NCBI GenBank assembly: GCA_903875135.1
Contig: CAIQUZ010000109.1
Span: forward strand, 62,001-126,000
DNA from: an uncultured beta proteobacterium
Lineage (GTDB): Bacteria > Pseudomonadota > Gammaproteobacteria > Burkholderiales > Burkholderiaceae
DNA: 64,000 nucleotides
Direction: 5' to 3'
The number at the start of each line of letters is the position of its first letter. Positions within the stretch are counted from its first letter, which is position 1. Positions 26,047 to 38,797 of the stretch are shown here, one piece after another. A program made the translations under genes and the position numbers. The notes under the pieces were generated by a model. That model saw only the letters and a program-made list of their open reading frames with translations. It had not been told where the DNA came from and did not search any database.

Positions 26047-27654
26047 TTATTCCCACTCAATAGTGGCGGGAGGTTTTCCAGAGATATCATACACAACACG
26101 GTTGATGCCACGTACTTCATTAATGATTCTGTTCGATACATTACCAAGAAGCTCATGAGGTAGATGAGCCCAATGAGCAGTCATAAAATCTTGTGTTTGA
26201 ACAGCTCTGAGTGCCACAACATATTCATACGTTCTTCCATCTCCCATCACTCCTACTGACTTCACTGGTAAAAAGACGGCAAATGCCTGACTCGTTAAGT
26301 CATACCACGACTGATTTGTATTCGGATCTATTGTGTTGCGTAACTCTTGGATAAAAATATCATCGGCTCTTTGCAATAATTGAGCAAACTCTTTTTTTAC
26401 TTCACCTAAAATTCTGACCGCTAAACCAGGCCCAGGAAAAGGATGGCGGTAGACCATTTCTTTAGGTAGTCCGAGTTCGATACCTAACTGCCTTACTTCA
26501 TCCTTAAATAATTCACGTAGAGGTTCAAGTAACTGCAGATGCATATCATCCGGTAACCCACCTACATTATGATGACTCTTAATTGTATGAGCACCCTTCT
26601 TGCCTTTACCTGCAGATTCAATCACATCTGGATAAATGGTGCCTTGGGCGAGCCACTTGGCATTTTTAATTTTGTCAGATTCTGATTGAAAGACAGTAAT
26701 AAATTCTCGGCCGATTATTTTTCGTTTTTGTTCTGGATCAGAGACGCCCGCAAGACATCCTAAAAACTGTTCACTAGCATCAACATGAATCACTTTAACG
26801 CCAAGGTTTTTAGCAAACATGTCCATGACCATGTTGGCTTCATTCAGTCGAAGTAAGCCATGATCCACAAAAACACAGGTTAATTGATTGCCGATCGCTT
26901 GATGGATGAGCGCTGCTGCCACCGAAGAATCAACTCCCCCAGACAGACCTAAAATCACCTCATCGTTACCCACTGTATCTCGAATCTTTTGAATCGCTTC
27001 TTCAATATAATTGCCCATTTCCCAGTCAGGAACACATTCGCAGATCTCGACCACAAAGCGCTCAAGTATCGTAATACCTTGAACGGTATGGGTTACTTCT
27101 GGATGAAACTGAACAGCATAGAACTTTCTAAACTCATCGGCCATCCCTGCGATTGGACAAGAACTAGTTGATGCCATGAGCTTGAAGCCTACTGGCATTA
27201 AGGTCACGGAATCACCATGACTCATCCAAACCTTGAGCATGCCATGACCTTCACTTGTCGTAAAGTCGCTAATATCTTCTAATAACTTCGTGTGACCCCT
27301 TGCTCTCACTTCAGCATATCCAAACTCACGAGCTTTTCCTAAAGATTCGGCAGATTGAACTTCCCCACCTAATTGCATTGCCATGGTTTGCATCCCGTAG
27401 CAGATACCAAGAACAGGCAATCCAAAGGTGAAAACATGATCGGGCGCTCTAGGTGTATCTCCTTCAGTGACAGAGTTTGGTCCACCAGAAAGAATGATGC
27501 CTTTAAAGCTTTCCTCGGCAATCTTTTTCTCAAGCACTAACGGGTCAATATCGTAAGGGAATATTTCTGCTAAAACTTTTAGATCACGCACTCTGCGGGC
27601 GATCAGTTGAGTGACTTGTGAACCAAAATCAAGTATTAATATTTTATCGTGCAC
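26047..27654 (-). CDS. guaA: GMP synthase (glutamine-hydrolysing)
   Basis: 535 residues. The class I glutaminase domain has the nucleophile C85 in GICYGMQT, with the His/Glu pair in FHPEVTH near 180. The ATP pyrophosphatase domain carries GLSGGVDSS near 232-240. The C-terminal dimerisation domain ends in KPPATIEWE. Makes GMP from XMP. It lies 22 bases after guaB, the usual guaBA operon. Confidence 0.98.
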   Translation of the reverse strand: MHDKILILDFGSQVTQLIARRVRDLKVLAEIFPYDIDPLVLEKKIAEESFKGIILSGGPNSVTEGDTPRAPDHVFTFGLPVLGICYGMQTMAMQLGGEVQSAESLGKAREFGYAEVRARGHTKLLEDISDFTTSEGHGMLKVWMSHGDSVTLMPVGFKLMASTSSCPIAGMADEFRKFYAVQFHPEVTHTVQGITILERFVVEICECVPDWEMGNYIEEAIQKIRDTVGNDEVILGLSGGVDSSVAAALIHQAIGNQLTCVFVDHGLLRLNEANMVMDMFAKNLGVKVIHVDASEQFLGCLAGVSDPEQKRKIIGREFITVFQSESDKIKNAKWLAQGTIYPDVIESAGKGKKGAHTIKSHHNVGGLPDDMHLQLLEPLRELFKDEVRQLGIELGLPKEMVYRHPFPGPGLAVRILGEVKKEFAQLLQRADDIFIQELRNTIDPNTNQSWYDLTSQAFAVFLPVKSVGVMGDGRTYEYVVALRAVQTQDFMTAHWAHLPHELLGNVSNRIINEVRGINRVVYDISGKPPATIEWE

Positions 27655-27676
27655 GAATCAATTCTTATTGGATCAA

Positions 27677-29585
<1,909 letters not shown>

Positions 29586-30067
29586 AGCTATTCACAAACG
29601 TGTTGGCAATGACACTAAAAACAGGACCAATTAACTTATCGAGCAAGAAATTCGAAAACTCATAATGTAATGAAAACTCGATTTTGCATGCATCTTCTGC
29701 TAGCAGTGTAAAAACCCAATGTCCCTCAAATGCTTTAAAAGGGCCGGAAACAAAGGTCATATCTATATTCGTGGGTGATTTTTGCGTATTTTTTGTATGA
29801 AAGTACTGATTAACCCCTTTAAAATTAATGTTAATCTTCGCTTCCATCAGCTCTGGTGTTGACTGAAATATCTCTACCCCACCACACCAGGGCAAGAATT
29901 CTGGGTATTTACTGACATCCGTGACTAAGTCGTACATCTGCTTAGCGGAGTGCTGAATAAGTAGTGATTTGTGAACGTCTGCCATAATTCTTCCGATATC
30001 ACTATATTATCAATGATTTAGTAATACTTTTCTTAATTTAGGATGAACCTCAAAATATAATCGACCT

Positions 30068-30517
30068 ATGAGCATTGTAGAAAATAAGAAAGCTTTTTTT
30101 GATTACTTTATAGAAGACCGTCTCGAAGCGGGTCTTGTTCTAGAGGGTTGGGAAGTTAAAGCGATTCGGGCTGGTAGAAGCAATATCAAAGAAGCTTATG
30201 TTGTAATTAGGAACGCGGAGCTCTATTTAATTGGCTGTCATATCAGTCCGCTGCCAGAGGCATCGACTCATATTCATCCGGATCCAGTTCGTACGAGAAA
30301 ATTATTACTACATGCAGAACAAATCAATAAACTTATTGGTAAATCTGAACAAAAAGGTTATACCTTAGTCCCCCTAAATCTACATTATGCAAAAGGACGT
30401 GTCAAATGTGAGATTGGCTTGGCTAAAGGAAAAAAACAATTTGATAAGCGTGAAACAGAAAAGCAGCGTGATTGGGTTCGTGAAAAGGCTCAAATTAGTC
30501 GAGGAAAATATGAATAA
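30068..30517 (+). CDS. smpB: SsrA-binding protein SmpB
   Basis: 149 residues. Partner of tmRNA in trans-translation rescue of stalled ribosomes. [20 protein letters not shown] near 6-25, [18 protein letters not shown] near 27-44 and the tail [20 protein letters not shown] near 127-146 are canonical. There is no purine-rich ribosome site in the last 15 bases before the ATG, and a TATAAT sits at 30057-30062. The tmRNA gene itself is not nearby. Confidence 0.97.
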   Translation: MSIVENKKAFFDYFIEDRLEAGLVLEGWEVKAIRAGRSNIKEAYVVIRNAELYLIGCHISPLPEASTHIHPDPVRTRKLLLHAEQINKLIGKSEQKGYTLVPLNLHYAKGRVKCEIGLAKGKKQFDKRETEKQRDWVREKAQISRGKYE

Positions 30518-30542
30518 TCCCTGCACATAAATTGTGCAGGGA
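30518..30542 (+). terminator. Perfect 10-base hairpin after smpB
   Basis: TCCCTGCACA at 30518-30527 and TGTGCAGGGA at 30533-30542 form a perfect 10-base stem with a 5-base TAAAT loop, directly after the smpB stop. No T-run follows, so it is not a standard intrinsic terminator. It may stabilise the smpB 3' end, assist Rho, or be a protein-binding palindrome in front of the Anbu operon. Confidence 0.5.
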
Positions 30543-30600
30543 TGGGCTATAAAGTGGCAAAGTACTTCAATATTTCATAAAAAAGTATTATCTTGTAAGA

Positions 30601-32013
30601 ATGACAAAACCATTTGATGAAATGTTTGATGCCTCAGGCAAACCGCGCACTCATTACAAAGAGTTTAGCGAATGGTTAGCAAAACAAAGTGATAGTCAAA
30701 TGTCCCTTAAGCGCGATGAAGCAGAGCTCATATTTCGGCGCATCGGCATTACCTTCGCTGTTTATGGAGATGAAAAAGGAACTGAAAGAACAATTCCTTT
30801 TGATCAAGTTCCTCGTATCATTCCTGCAAAAGAATGGACGGTCCTTGAAGAGGGATTAAAACAGCGGGTTAAAGCCCTGAATATGTTTTTACATGATGTC
30901 TATCATGATGAAAAAATTGTAAAGGCCGGTATTATCCCCAAAGAACAAATCTACAATAATTCGCAATATCGCCCTGAAATGCGTTTTATCGATTTGCCGC
31001 GTAATATCTATGCGCATATTGCTGGTATCGATATTATTCGAGCTGGTGCGGGCGAGTATTTCGTTTTGGAAGATAACCTAAGAGTTCCTTCTGGAGTTTC
31101 TTATATGGTTGAAAACCGTAAGATGATGATGCGATTATTTCCCGACTTATTTGAACGTCATCGGATTGCCCCTGTTGAGCACTACCCGGACCTACTCTTA
31201 GAATGTCTGAAGACAGCAGTGCATAGTAGCGTCAAAAAACTCAATGTCGTGGTATTAACACCGGGAATGTATAACTCAGCCTATTTTGAGCACTCATATT
31301 TGGCTCAACAAATGGGGGTTGAACTCGTCGAAGGTAAAGACTTATTTGTCAAAAATGAACACGTCTTTATGCGCACAACTCAGGGTCCTCAGTTAGTTGA
31401 TGTGATTTATCGTCGTATCGATGATGACTTTTTAGATCCATTAGCAATGCGTCCTGACTCAACGCTGGGTATCCCTGGGATATTAAATGCTTATCGCGCG
31501 GGGAATGTAGGTATTAGTAACGCCATCGGAACAGGAATTGCAGATGATAAGTCCATCTACCCCTATGTTCCTGAAATGATCGAGTTTTATCTCAGTGAAA
31601 AACCTATCCTCAGTAACGTTCCCACTTTTCAATGCCGCAGGGCAGATGATCTGAAGTACACCTTAGCCAATTTAGAAAAACTAGTCGTGAAAGAAACGCA
31701 TGGCGCCGGTGGCTATGGAATGTTAATCGGTCCTGTCGCCTCAACCACAGAAATTGAAAACTTTAGAAAATATTTAACAGCACATCCCGATAAATACATT
31801 GCTCAACCAACACTCGCTTTATCGACTTGCCCCACATTTGTAGAGGCGGGTATTGCACCTAGGCATATTGATCTTCGCCCACTTGTCTTATCGGGCAAAC
31901 AAATCAAAATGGTACAGGGAGGCTTGACTAGGGTCGCTTTAAAAGAAGGTTCTTTAGTCGTGAACTCTTCACAAGGTGGTGGCACAAAAGATACTTGGGT
32001 CTTGGAGTCCTAA
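30601..32013 (+). CDS. Circularly permuted ATP-grasp type 2 protein (Anbu operon)
   Basis: 470 residues. FRRIGITFAVYGDEKGTERTIPFD near 46-69 and REDNLRVPSG-like EDNLRVPSGVSYM near 158-170 identify the COG2308 circularly permuted ATP-grasp family. EARxPxxRHIDLRPL-like HIDLRPLVL and GGLTRVALKEGSLVVNSSQGGG occur near the C-terminus. Such proteins are predicted amide-bond ligases that make small peptides in operons with alpha-E proteins. First gene of the four-gene unit, with a TAATG overlap to the next. Confidence 0.93.
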   Translation: MTKPFDEMFDASGKPRTHYKEFSEWLAKQSDSQMSLKRDEAELIFRRIGITFAVYGDEKGTERTIPFDQVPRIIPAKEWTVLEEGLKQRVKALNMFLHDVYHDEKIVKAGIIPKEQIYNNSQYRPEMRFIDLPRNIYAHIAGIDIIRAGAGEYFVLEDNLRVPSGVSYMVENRKMMMRLFPDLFERHRIAPVEHYPDLLLECLKTAVHSSVKKLNVVVLTPGMYNSAYFEHSYLAQQMGVELVEGKDLFVKNEHVFMRTTQGPQLVDVIYRRIDDDFLDPLAMRPDSTLGIPGILNAYRAGNVGISNAIGTGIADDKSIYPYVPEMIEFYLSEKPILSNVPTFQCRRADDLKYTLANLEKLVVKETHGAGGYGMLIGPVASTTEIENFRKYLTAHPDKYIAQPTLALSTCPTFVEAGIAPRHIDLRPLVLSGKQIKMVQGGLTRVALKEGSLVVNSSQGGGTKDTWVLES

Positions 32014-33005
32014 TGCTCAGTAGAACAGCGGACTGCTTATATTGGATGGCTCGCTACACAGAGCGCGCCGAAAATACGGCGCGGATGCTCGATGTTGCAT
32101 ATCAAACATCCTTGATGCCACAACCCTTAGAGTTCATGCAACAAAGCTGGAGAAAGCTACTCAATGTGAGTCTTTTAGAAGCTCTTTTCGAAAAGAAATA
32201 TTCCTGTTACAGTCGTGAAAACATCCTTGAATTTATGATTTTTGATGCGGAAAATACTTCCAGTATTGTTTCCTGCCTGAATGCTGCAAGAGTCAATGCT
32301 CGTATTATTCGGGGAAAAATACCCTCTGAGGTATGGGAAACACAAAACTTAACCTGGTTAAATCTTCAAGAGTTTTTACCTGAAAGCTCAGCCCATGACC
32401 CGTCGGCCTTCTTTGAATGGGTGAAGTACCGTTGCCATTTATTTCGTGGGGTTGTGTTTGGTACCATGTTGACCAATGAAGCATTACATTTTATGGAGTT
32501 CGGCACCTATCTTGAGCGCTCGGATAATACTGCACGGATCCTTAAAGCCAAGTATCTTGCACCACCTAATCAAAATCAAACCCAACAACAAGGTCAAACA
32601 CTGCAATTAAACATGCATAAAATGAATCATGCCAATGATACTTTTGACTTTTATCATTGGGTTTCATTACTGCGATCCGTTTCAGCGTTTGAGATTTTTC
32701 GTCAAACGTATTCCGATCAGATTACTCCAGATCGTATTGTTGACTTATTAGTCTTTAATCCCCAATTACCTAGATCACTGATTAAATGTATCGATCAAAT
32801 ATTACTTTTAGTAAATTTACTAAAAAATAATAAATCGAAGGAAATTGAACGTTTAATTGGAAAATTAAAATCAGAGCTAGATTATTCTAATATCGAAGAT
32901 ATCAACTCCGAAGGCTTAGATCAATTCATACAGCGGTTTTTAGAAAAAATAAACCATATTGCCGATGAATTTAGTAGCGCGTATTTAATCCCTTTATCGG
33001 CTTGA
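32013..33005 (+). CDS. Alpha-E domain protein (Anbu operon)
   Basis: 330 residues from the ATG at 32013, which overlaps the ATP-grasp stop by one base. The start MLSRTADCLYWMARYTERAENTARML is diagnostic (residues 1-26). A second helical repeat includes FGTYLERSDNTARIL near 168-182. Alpha-E (COG2307) is an all-helical family found with the permuted ATP-grasp and often fused to it, thought to be part of the ligase system. An ATG at 31995 is in frame but would add residues inside the upstream gene. Confidence 0.93.
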   Translation: MLSRTADCLYWMARYTERAENTARMLDVAYQTSLMPQPLEFMQQSWRKLLNVSLLEALFEKKYSCYSRENILEFMIFDAENTSSIVSCLNAARVNARIIRGKIPSEVWETQNLTWLNLQEFLPESSAHDPSAFFEWVKYRCHLFRGVVFGTMLTNEALHFMEFGTYLERSDNTARILKAKYLAPPNQNQTQQQGQTLQLNMHKMNHANDTFDFYHWVSLLRSVSAFEIFRQTYSDQITPDRIVDLLVFNPQLPRSLIKCIDQILLLVNLLKNNKSKEIERLIGKLKSELDYSNIEDINSEGLDQFIQRFLEKINHIADEFSSAYLIPLSA

Positions 33006-33009
33006 TCCT

Positions 33010-33807
33010 ATGCATTTTATGATTACCCATCGCACCGAATATATCTATGAAAGATATGTGCATCATTCCATCCACGAACTTCGCTTAATGCCTTCAAAAT
33101 CATCTAATCAAACCGTCCAAAATTGGAAAATCTTGGCACCCAATAAATTGAATGAATCGATGGATGCCTTTGGTAATTATTGTCATACTTTTGTGATGGA
33201 TAATCATTATATGAATTTGATCATTGAAGCTAAAGGTGAAGTAATGACAACGGATCAATTTCTCTTTGAAGATCCCAAGGATGCCGTTTCGCCCTACTAT
33301 CTTCTTCAATCTACTGATCTAACTCAAATCTCTCCGGAAATGCTTCAATATTTTGAGAAATTGAATACAAGCAAAGCTTGGACTCCTGAACGTCTATTAA
33401 AACTAGCGAAGGAAATTCGTAAAACGATCGTTTATGGAACTGGAGTTACCGATATTGAAACCTCAGCAGCTCAAGCATTTGAATTAAAAAAAGGGGTTTG
33501 TCAAGATCACTCGCACATCATGCTTAGTCTTTGTCGCTCATTTGGGTTACCCGCAAGATATGTGAGTGGCTATTTTTATGAAGAAAACGATTCAGATCTG
33601 TCAAGTCATGCATGGGTTGACGTCTGTTTAAATATCGATGCGGCAGTTTGGCATAGTGTTGATATTACCAACGCTTGTTTTAGTGATAAGCGGCATATAC
33701 GACTAGCTGTTGGAAGAGATTACGCACATGTTGCTCCCGTCAAAGGGATTCGGTCTGGTGGTGGAGATGAAGAGCTCATTACCAAACTTGCCATCGAAAA
33801 ATGTTAA
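33010..33807 (+). CDS. Transglutaminase-like cysteine protease (Anbu operon)
   Basis: 265 residues. An N-terminal beta-rich region with HRTEYIYERYVHHSIHELRLMPS (residues 7-29) precedes the transglutaminase core with C164 (GVCQDHSH), H200 (SSHAWVD) and D218 (SVDITN), giving a complete catalytic triad. There is no signal peptide. In these operons it is predicted to cleave or crosslink the peptide made by the ATP-grasp/alpha-E pair. The ATG is 4 bases after the alpha-E stop. Confidence 0.94.
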   Translation: MHFMITHRTEYIYERYVHHSIHELRLMPSKSSNQTVQNWKILAPNKLNESMDAFGNYCHTFVMDNHYMNLIIEAKGEVMTTDQFLFEDPKDAVSPYYLLQSTDLTQISPEMLQYFEKLNTSKAWTPERLLKLAKEIRKTIVYGTGVTDIETSAAQAFELKKGVCQDHSHIMLSLCRSFGLPARYVSGYFYEENDSDLSSHAWVDVCLNIDAAVWHSVDITNACFSDKRHIRLAVGRDYAHVAPVKGIRSGGGDEELITKLAIEKC

Positions 33808-33838
33808 ATTATTAGTTATTATATTTTTTAACAATTTT

Positions 33839-34648
33839 ATGACCTATTGCGTAGCGATTTGCCTTGAAGAAGGCCTTGTTTTTTTATCTGACACCAGAAC
33901 CAATGCTGGTGTTGATGATATTGGTACATTTCGTAAAATGACCATTTATAAAAAGAGTGATCAAAGGATCTTTACCCTCTTAAGCGCCGGCAATCTTGCC
34001 ATCTCACAAGCGGTAAAAGAAATTATTCAGCAAGGTGATCTGTTTGATGGTGTGAATATTTGGAACGCTAAAAATGCCTACGAGGCCGCCCTCGTCGTGG
34101 GAATGGCAATACGTAAAGTTAAAACACGTGATGAAAAAGCCTTAGCAGATGCTGGTATCGATTTTAATTGCAACTTTATTTTCGGTGGCCAAATTTTCGG
34201 TGAAAAGCCGCGTTTATTTAACATCTATTCAGCAGGCAATTTTGTGGAATCGACTCATGAAACCTGCTATTTTCAGATTGGTGAAGCTAAATATGGCAAA
34301 CCGATTTTAGACCGAGTAATCAAACACCATACCCCTTTAGATTTGGCCACGAAATCTGCTTTGATTTCGATGGACTCGACGCTAAAGAGTAATATCTCCG
34401 TAGGTCTACCACTCGATCTATTTGTTTATGAGGCGCATTCATATAGTCTAAATAAAGCAATTACCATCGATGAATCAAACCCTTACTTTGGCATGATTCG
34501 AAAACTATGGGGGCAGAAGTTAACCGAAATTGTGATGAGCATTCAAGAGCCCAACTGGGAGAGTAACCCTGAATTTTTGGCCATCATGAGCCCACCAGAA
34601 AAAATAGGCCCCATCACTCTCGTCGAGAATACAGGGCCTAAGCTTTAG
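33839..34648 (+). CDS. Anbu proteasome-like peptidase
   Basis: 269 residues from the ATG at 33839 ([20 protein letters not shown]). The Ntn-hydrolase nucleophile would be Thr2, exposed after Met removal, with D17 and K32 in mature numbering completing the proteasome-type centre. Later blocks include [23 protein letters not shown], proteasome-beta-like. An upstream start at 33710 lies inside the transglutaminase gene and would bury the threonine, so it is rejected. Its TAG overlaps the convergent ppsA stop. Confidence 0.93.
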   Translation: MTYCVAICLEEGLVFLSDTRTNAGVDDIGTFRKMTIYKKSDQRIFTLLSAGNLAISQAVKEIIQQGDLFDGVNIWNAKNAYEAALVVGMAIRKVKTRDEKALADAGIDFNCNFIFGGQIFGEKPRLFNIYSAGNFVESTHETCYFQIGEAKYGKPILDRVIKHHTPLDLATKSALISMDSTLKSNISVGLPLDLFVYEAHSYSLNKAITIDESNPYFGMIRKLWGQKLTEIVMSIQEPNWESNPEFLAIMSPPEKIGPITLVENTGPKL

Positions 34649-37029
34649 ACCGGTTTAGCTAAGTCTTCCCAGGTTTTAATTACCGTATCAGGATTCAGAG
34701 AAATGGAAGTAATACCCTTCGCCATGAGCCATCTTGCAAAGTCAGGATGATCAGAGGGCCCTTGACCGCAGATGCCAATATATTTACCTTTGGATAAACA
34801 AGCCTGAATAGCGCGTTCAATTAAAAAAAGAATCGCTGGATCACGCTCATCAAAATCGGCCGCTAAAAGCTCCATTCCCGAATCCCGATCCAGCCCAAGA
34901 GTCAATTGCGTTAAATCATTCGAACCAATCGAAAAACCATCAAAATGCTCTAAAAACTCTTCAGCTAAAATCGCATTGGACGGAACTTCACACATCATGA
35001 CGATTTTTAAACCATCTTTGCCACGTGTAAGTCCATTTTGAGAGAGCAAACCAATAACCCGTTCGGCTTGTTTGACTGTTCTCACAAAAGGTATCATTAA
35101 CTCCACGTTATCCAATCCCATATCGCTACGAACCCTTCGAATCGCAGTACATTCCATTTCAAAGGCTTTAGCAAAGTCAGCAGAAATATAACGTGAAGCA
35201 CCCCTAAACCCTAGCATTGGATTTTCTTCATCAGGTTCATATCTCGAACCACCAATTAATTTTTTGTACTCATTGGATTTAAAGTCTGATAAACGGACAA
35301 TGACCGGCTTTGGATAAAATGCTGCCGCAATGGTTGCAATCCCTTCTGACAACTTATCTACATAAAAGGCTGTCGGGCTAGCATGTCCTCTTGCCACACT
35401 TTCAACGGCCACCTTTAAGTCGTTATCAATATTGGGGTACTGCAAAATTGCACTTGGATGCACGCCAATATTATTGTTAATAATGAACTCAAGACGCGCT
35501 AAGCCAACCCCTTGATTGGGGATCTGACAGAAGTTAAATGCCAACTGGGGATTACCAATATTCATCATGACTTTGACAGAGATTTCCGGTAATTTACCAC
35601 GGTGAACTTCACTGACTTCCGTATCAATCAAGCCATCATAAATTTTGCCCTCATCACCTTCTGCGCAAGAGACAGTTACCATCGCCCCATCCTTGAGGAC
35701 ATCGGTAGCATCACCACAACCAACCACAGCCGGCACTCCCAGCTCTCTTGCAATAATGGCAGCGTGGCAAGTTCGACCGCCACGATTCGTAACAATGGCT
35801 GCAGCCCTTTTCATCACAGGCTCCCAATTGGGGTCGGTCATGTCAGCAACCAATACATCTCCAGGTTGAACACGATCCATTTCAGAGGGATCACGAATCA
35901 CACGAACAGGACCAGCACCAATCTTTTGACCAATCGCTCGACCATGCGTTAAAACTGCCGACTCACCTTTTAATTTATATTTGAGCTCTACTTTTCCTTC
36001 TGCCTGACTTCTAACGGTTTCAGGGCGAGCTTGCAAAATATAAATCTTTTGGTCTACGCCATCTTTACCCCATTCAATATCCATCGGTCGACCATAGTGC
36101 TCTTCAATCGTCAGGGCATACTTTGCTAACTCGATAACGTCTTCGTCGCTTAGAGAGTAACGATTTCTTGACTCAAGGGGTACATCAATCGTTTTGACAC
36201 GCCCTTCTTCTGAGCCTTCAGTAAATCGCATTTGGATCAACTTTGAACCAAGATTACGACGAATAATAGGGTATTTACCTTGGCGCAGAGACGGTTTAAA
36301 TACATAAAACTCATCTGGATTAACGGCACCTTGAACAACGGTCTCACCTAAACCATAACTAGAAGTGATAAAAATCGCATCTCTAAAACCTGATTCTGTA
36401 TCCAGTGTGAACATCACCCCTGAAGATGCTTTATCTGATCGAACCATCTTTTGTATGCCGGCTGATAAGGCTACCTCAGCATGTAAGAAGCCCTTGTGCA
36501 CCCGGTAAGAAATAGCTCTGTCGTTATACAAAGAAGCAAACACTTCCTTAATCCGAACCAAGACATCCTCAATACCAACTACATTGAGATAGCTTTCTTG
36601 CTGTCCGGCAAATGAAGCATCTGGTAAATCCTCTGCGGTTGCCGAGGAGCGAACCGCAAAAGAACCCAATCCATCTGCATCCAACTTGGCAAAGGCTTCA
36701 CGGATTTCTTTTTCTAAACGTTCCTGTAATGGCACCTCGACAATCCAATTACGTATTTCTTGACCAGCAACAGCCAAAGCTTTGACATCATCAATATTCA
36801 AGCCAGCTAAACGATCAATGATTTTTTGAGTTAACTGGTGATGGTGTAAAAAATCACGAAAAGCCAGTGCTGTGGTGGCAAATCCAGTAGGAACACGAAC
36901 ACCTTTAGAATGAAGCTGTGAAATCATTTCTCCCAAGGAAGAATTTTTTCCGCCGACGACTTCAACATCGCCCATGCGTAACTCTTCAAAGGGTATAACA
37001 TAAGCATTTAGGAGGGACTCTGAGGACAT
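34645..37029 (-). CDS. ppsA: Phosphoenolpyruvate synthase
   Basis: 794 residues. Converts pyruvate and ATP to PEP, AMP and phosphate, for gluconeogenesis. The N-terminal ATP-grasp domain has [11 protein letters not shown] near 24-34 and [20 protein letters not shown] near 125-144. The phosphohistidine is in [15 protein letters not shown] near 420-434, and the C-terminal PEP domain has [16 protein letters not shown] near 756-771. It is divergent from its regulator ppsR over 68 bases, the conserved arrangement. Confidence 0.98.
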   Translation of the reverse strand: MSSESLLNAYVIPFEELRMGDVEVVGGKNSSLGEMISQLHSKGVRVPTGFATTALAFRDFLHHHQLTQKIIDRLAGLNIDDVKALAVAGQEIRNWIVEVPLQERLEKEIREAFAKLDADGLGSFAVRSSATAEDLPDASFAGQQESYLNVVGIEDVLVRIKEVFASLYNDRAISYRVHKGFLHAEVALSAGIQKMVRSDKASSGVMFTLDTESGFRDAIFITSSYGLGETVVQGAVNPDEFYVFKPSLRQGKYPIIRRNLGSKLIQMRFTEGSEEGRVKTIDVPLESRNRYSLSDEDVIELAKYALTIEEHYGRPMDIEWGKDGVDQKIYILQARPETVRSQAEGKVELKYKLKGESAVLTHGRAIGQKIGAGPVRVIRDPSEMDRVQPGDVLVADMTDPNWEPVMKRAAAIVTNRGGRTCHAAIIARELGVPAVVGCGDATDVLKDGAMVTVSCAEGDEGKIYDGLIDTEVSEVHRGKLPEISVKVMMNIGNPQLAFNFCQIPNQGVGLARLEFIINNNIGVHPSAILQYPNIDNDLKVAVESVARGHASPTAFYVDKLSEGIATIAAAFYPKPVIVRLSDFKSNEYKKLIGGSRYEPDEENPMLGFRGASRYISADFAKAFEMECTAIRRVRSDMGLDNVELMIPFVRTVKQAERVIGLLSQNGLTRGKDGLKIVMMCEVPSNAILAEEFLEHFDGFSIGSNDLTQLTLGLDRDSGMELLAADFDERDPAILFLIERAIQACLSKGKYIGICGQGPSDHPDFARWLMAKGITSISLNPDTVIKTWEDLAKPV

Positions 37030-37097
37030 ACTAGCTTTCTTTCAATTAAAATTCTTTACTTAAATATATACTCTAATTTTATCAGTCAATCATTTTT

Positions 37098-37922
37098 ATG
37101 CAGAATATTCCACGTACTGTTTTTATCATCTCCGATGGGACTGGCATCACTGCAGAAACCTTCAGCCACTCAATTTTGGCCCAATTTGAGACAAATTTTC
37201 ATCAAATACGACTACCTTTTGTGAATACGATGGATAGGGCCCGGCAAGCACTTCAAGAAGTTAATAATAATGCCTCTAAATATGGTCTTAAACCGATCGT
37301 TTTCTCAACGCTAGTCAACCAAGAGATCAATGAGTTAATTCATTCTTCAAATGCCATGGTGATGGATATGTTCCATACCTTCGTCGCACCATTAGAAAAT
37401 GAGCTTAATCTTAAATCAACCCATGCTATGGGTCGTTTTCACCAAAATATTGAAACGCAGAGCTATAAAGACCGCATCGAAGCAATTAATTTTTCATTAG
37501 CTCATGATGATGGACAGTCCCATAAAAACTTAGAAGATGCTGATGTGATATTGGTCGGTGTTTCAAGAAGCGGTAAAACACCGACATGCCTCTATCTTGC
37601 TATGCAATATGGTATTAAATCAGCAAATTACCCCCTTATTCCAGATGATTTTGAGCGAGGTACCCTGCCCACTGAACTACATAAATACCGCACGAAACTA
37701 TTTGGACTAACGATTGAACCGCAACGCTTATCTCAAATTAGGAATGAACGACGACCCGGCAGTAAATATGCTTCTTTGGAAAATTGTCGTTATGAGGTCA
37801 ACGAGGCCCAAAGTATGATGGAAAGGGAAAACATTCCGTGGTTATCTTCAACGCATAAATCCATCGAAGAAATTTCAACGACTATTTTGCAGATTATCAA
37901 GTCGGATAAAAATCTTTATTAA
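37098..37922 (+). CDS. ppsR: PEP synthase regulatory kinase/pyrophosphorylase (PSRP)
   Basis: 274 residues. ADP-dependent kinase and phosphate-dependent phosphatase of the PEP synthase threonine next to the catalytic histidine. The N-terminal RTVFIISDGTGITAETFSHS (5-24) and the P-loop VGVSRSGKTPTCLYLA near 154-169 are the DUF299 signatures. The T in GGRTCHAA of the neighbouring ppsA is the expected target. Confidence 0.96.
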   Translation: MQNIPRTVFIISDGTGITAETFSHSILAQFETNFHQIRLPFVNTMDRARQALQEVNNNASKYGLKPIVFSTLVNQEINELIHSSNAMVMDMFHTFVAPLENELNLKSTHAMGRFHQNIETQSYKDRIEAINFSLAHDDGQSHKNLEDADVILVGVSRSGKTPTCLYLAMQYGIKSANYPLIPDDFERGTLPTELHKYRTKLFGLTIEPQRLSQIRNERRPGSKYASLENCRYEVNEAQSMMERENIPWLSSTHKSIEEISTTILQIIKSDKNLY

Positions 37923-37942
37923 GAAATTCTTAGGCGTACTGT

Positions 37943-38797
37943 TTAAGCATATTTGCGTATCCTGATGGTTTCAAATAAACAAACAGAACAAGCAGAGCTT
38001 ACGTTCAAGGACTCAACTCCTTTTTCCTGAGGGATATGCACACTAGTCGCCTTTTCTAAAAATAAAGGATGAGCACCCTTTCCCTCATTTCCCATCACCC
38101 ATGTAACCTTGCCCCTTAAACGATCACCTAATTGAAATACATCCAAGGCATGGATGTTTAAGTTCGTGACCAGTAAAGAATTGTTTGTATTTTCTAATAC
38201 ACTTTCTACGGATACCGATTCCATAAATTCTAAAAAAAGATGCCCACCCATCGCTGCTCGAAGAACCTTTAATGACCAAATACTTGCAGTTCCAGGCGTA
38301 CAAATGATGCGAAAAAATCCAGCGGCTGCAGCTGTTCGCAACATGGTTCCAACATTACCACTGTCTTGAACTCCATCTAAGACAAGAGTATCTACCTTAT
38401 CACCAAGGCCATATTCATGAGTAGGTATCTTTACTGTACAAACCAAAATTGGACCGTTCACGAAAGTAGTTAATGAAGCACAAAGCGATTCATCTACCAA
38501 GATCATCTCTGGAAAAACTCGATCATTTGCTTCACAATCAAGGATGCAAGCCTGAATCAGTAGATTAATTTCTGGATTTTCTAGGCTTTTGAGATTCGTT
38601 AATATCGATGTGATGTTGTGCATTTGATGGGCATTAACCCAAGCATCCATTAAATGAATCCCTTCAATTAGAGCTTGACCAGTTTCTTTTCGTAACTTAG
38701 TAGCTCGAGCCCCCCCTTCAATATGAATTCTTAGTTTCTTAATGAACTCATTTTGAGGTGACTCAACATAACGAAAATAACTAGCGATATCAAGCAT
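37943..38797 (-). CDS. TrmH/SpoU family RNA 2'-O-methyltransferase
   Basis: 284 residues. The three SPOUT knot motifs are seen: [20 protein letters not shown] near 134-153 (motif 1), VMGNEGKG near 226-233 (motif 2) and [16 protein letters not shown] near 253-268 (motif 3). The N-terminal [14 protein letters not shown] region is an L30e-like substrate-binding part. It probably methylates rRNA, but the exact site cannot be told. Overlaps rnhB by 8 bases. Confidence 0.93.
   Translation of the reverse strand: MLDIASYFRYVESPQNEFIKKLRIHIEGGARATKLRKETGQALIEGIHLMDAWVNAHQMHNITSILTNLKSLENPEINLLIQACILDCEANDRVFPEMILVDESLCASLTTFVNGPILVCTVKIPTHEYGLGDKVDTLVLDGVQDSGNVGTMLRTAAAAGFFRIICTPGTASIWSLKVLRAAMGGHLFLEFMESVSVESVLENTNNSLLVTNLNIHALDVFQLGDRLRGKVTWVMGNEGKGAHPLFLEKATSVHIPQEKGVESLNVSSACSVCLFETIRIRKYA

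Noticed and set aside
30518-30600. tmRNA (ssrA) gene next to smpB
   Set aside because: The 83-base gap is too short and has no tRNA-like end or tag reading frame.
35602-35952. Open frames of 74-116 codons on the plus strand inside ppsA
   Set aside because: They are antisense to a complete, highly conserved PEP synthase, have no ribosome site, and show no recognisable motif.
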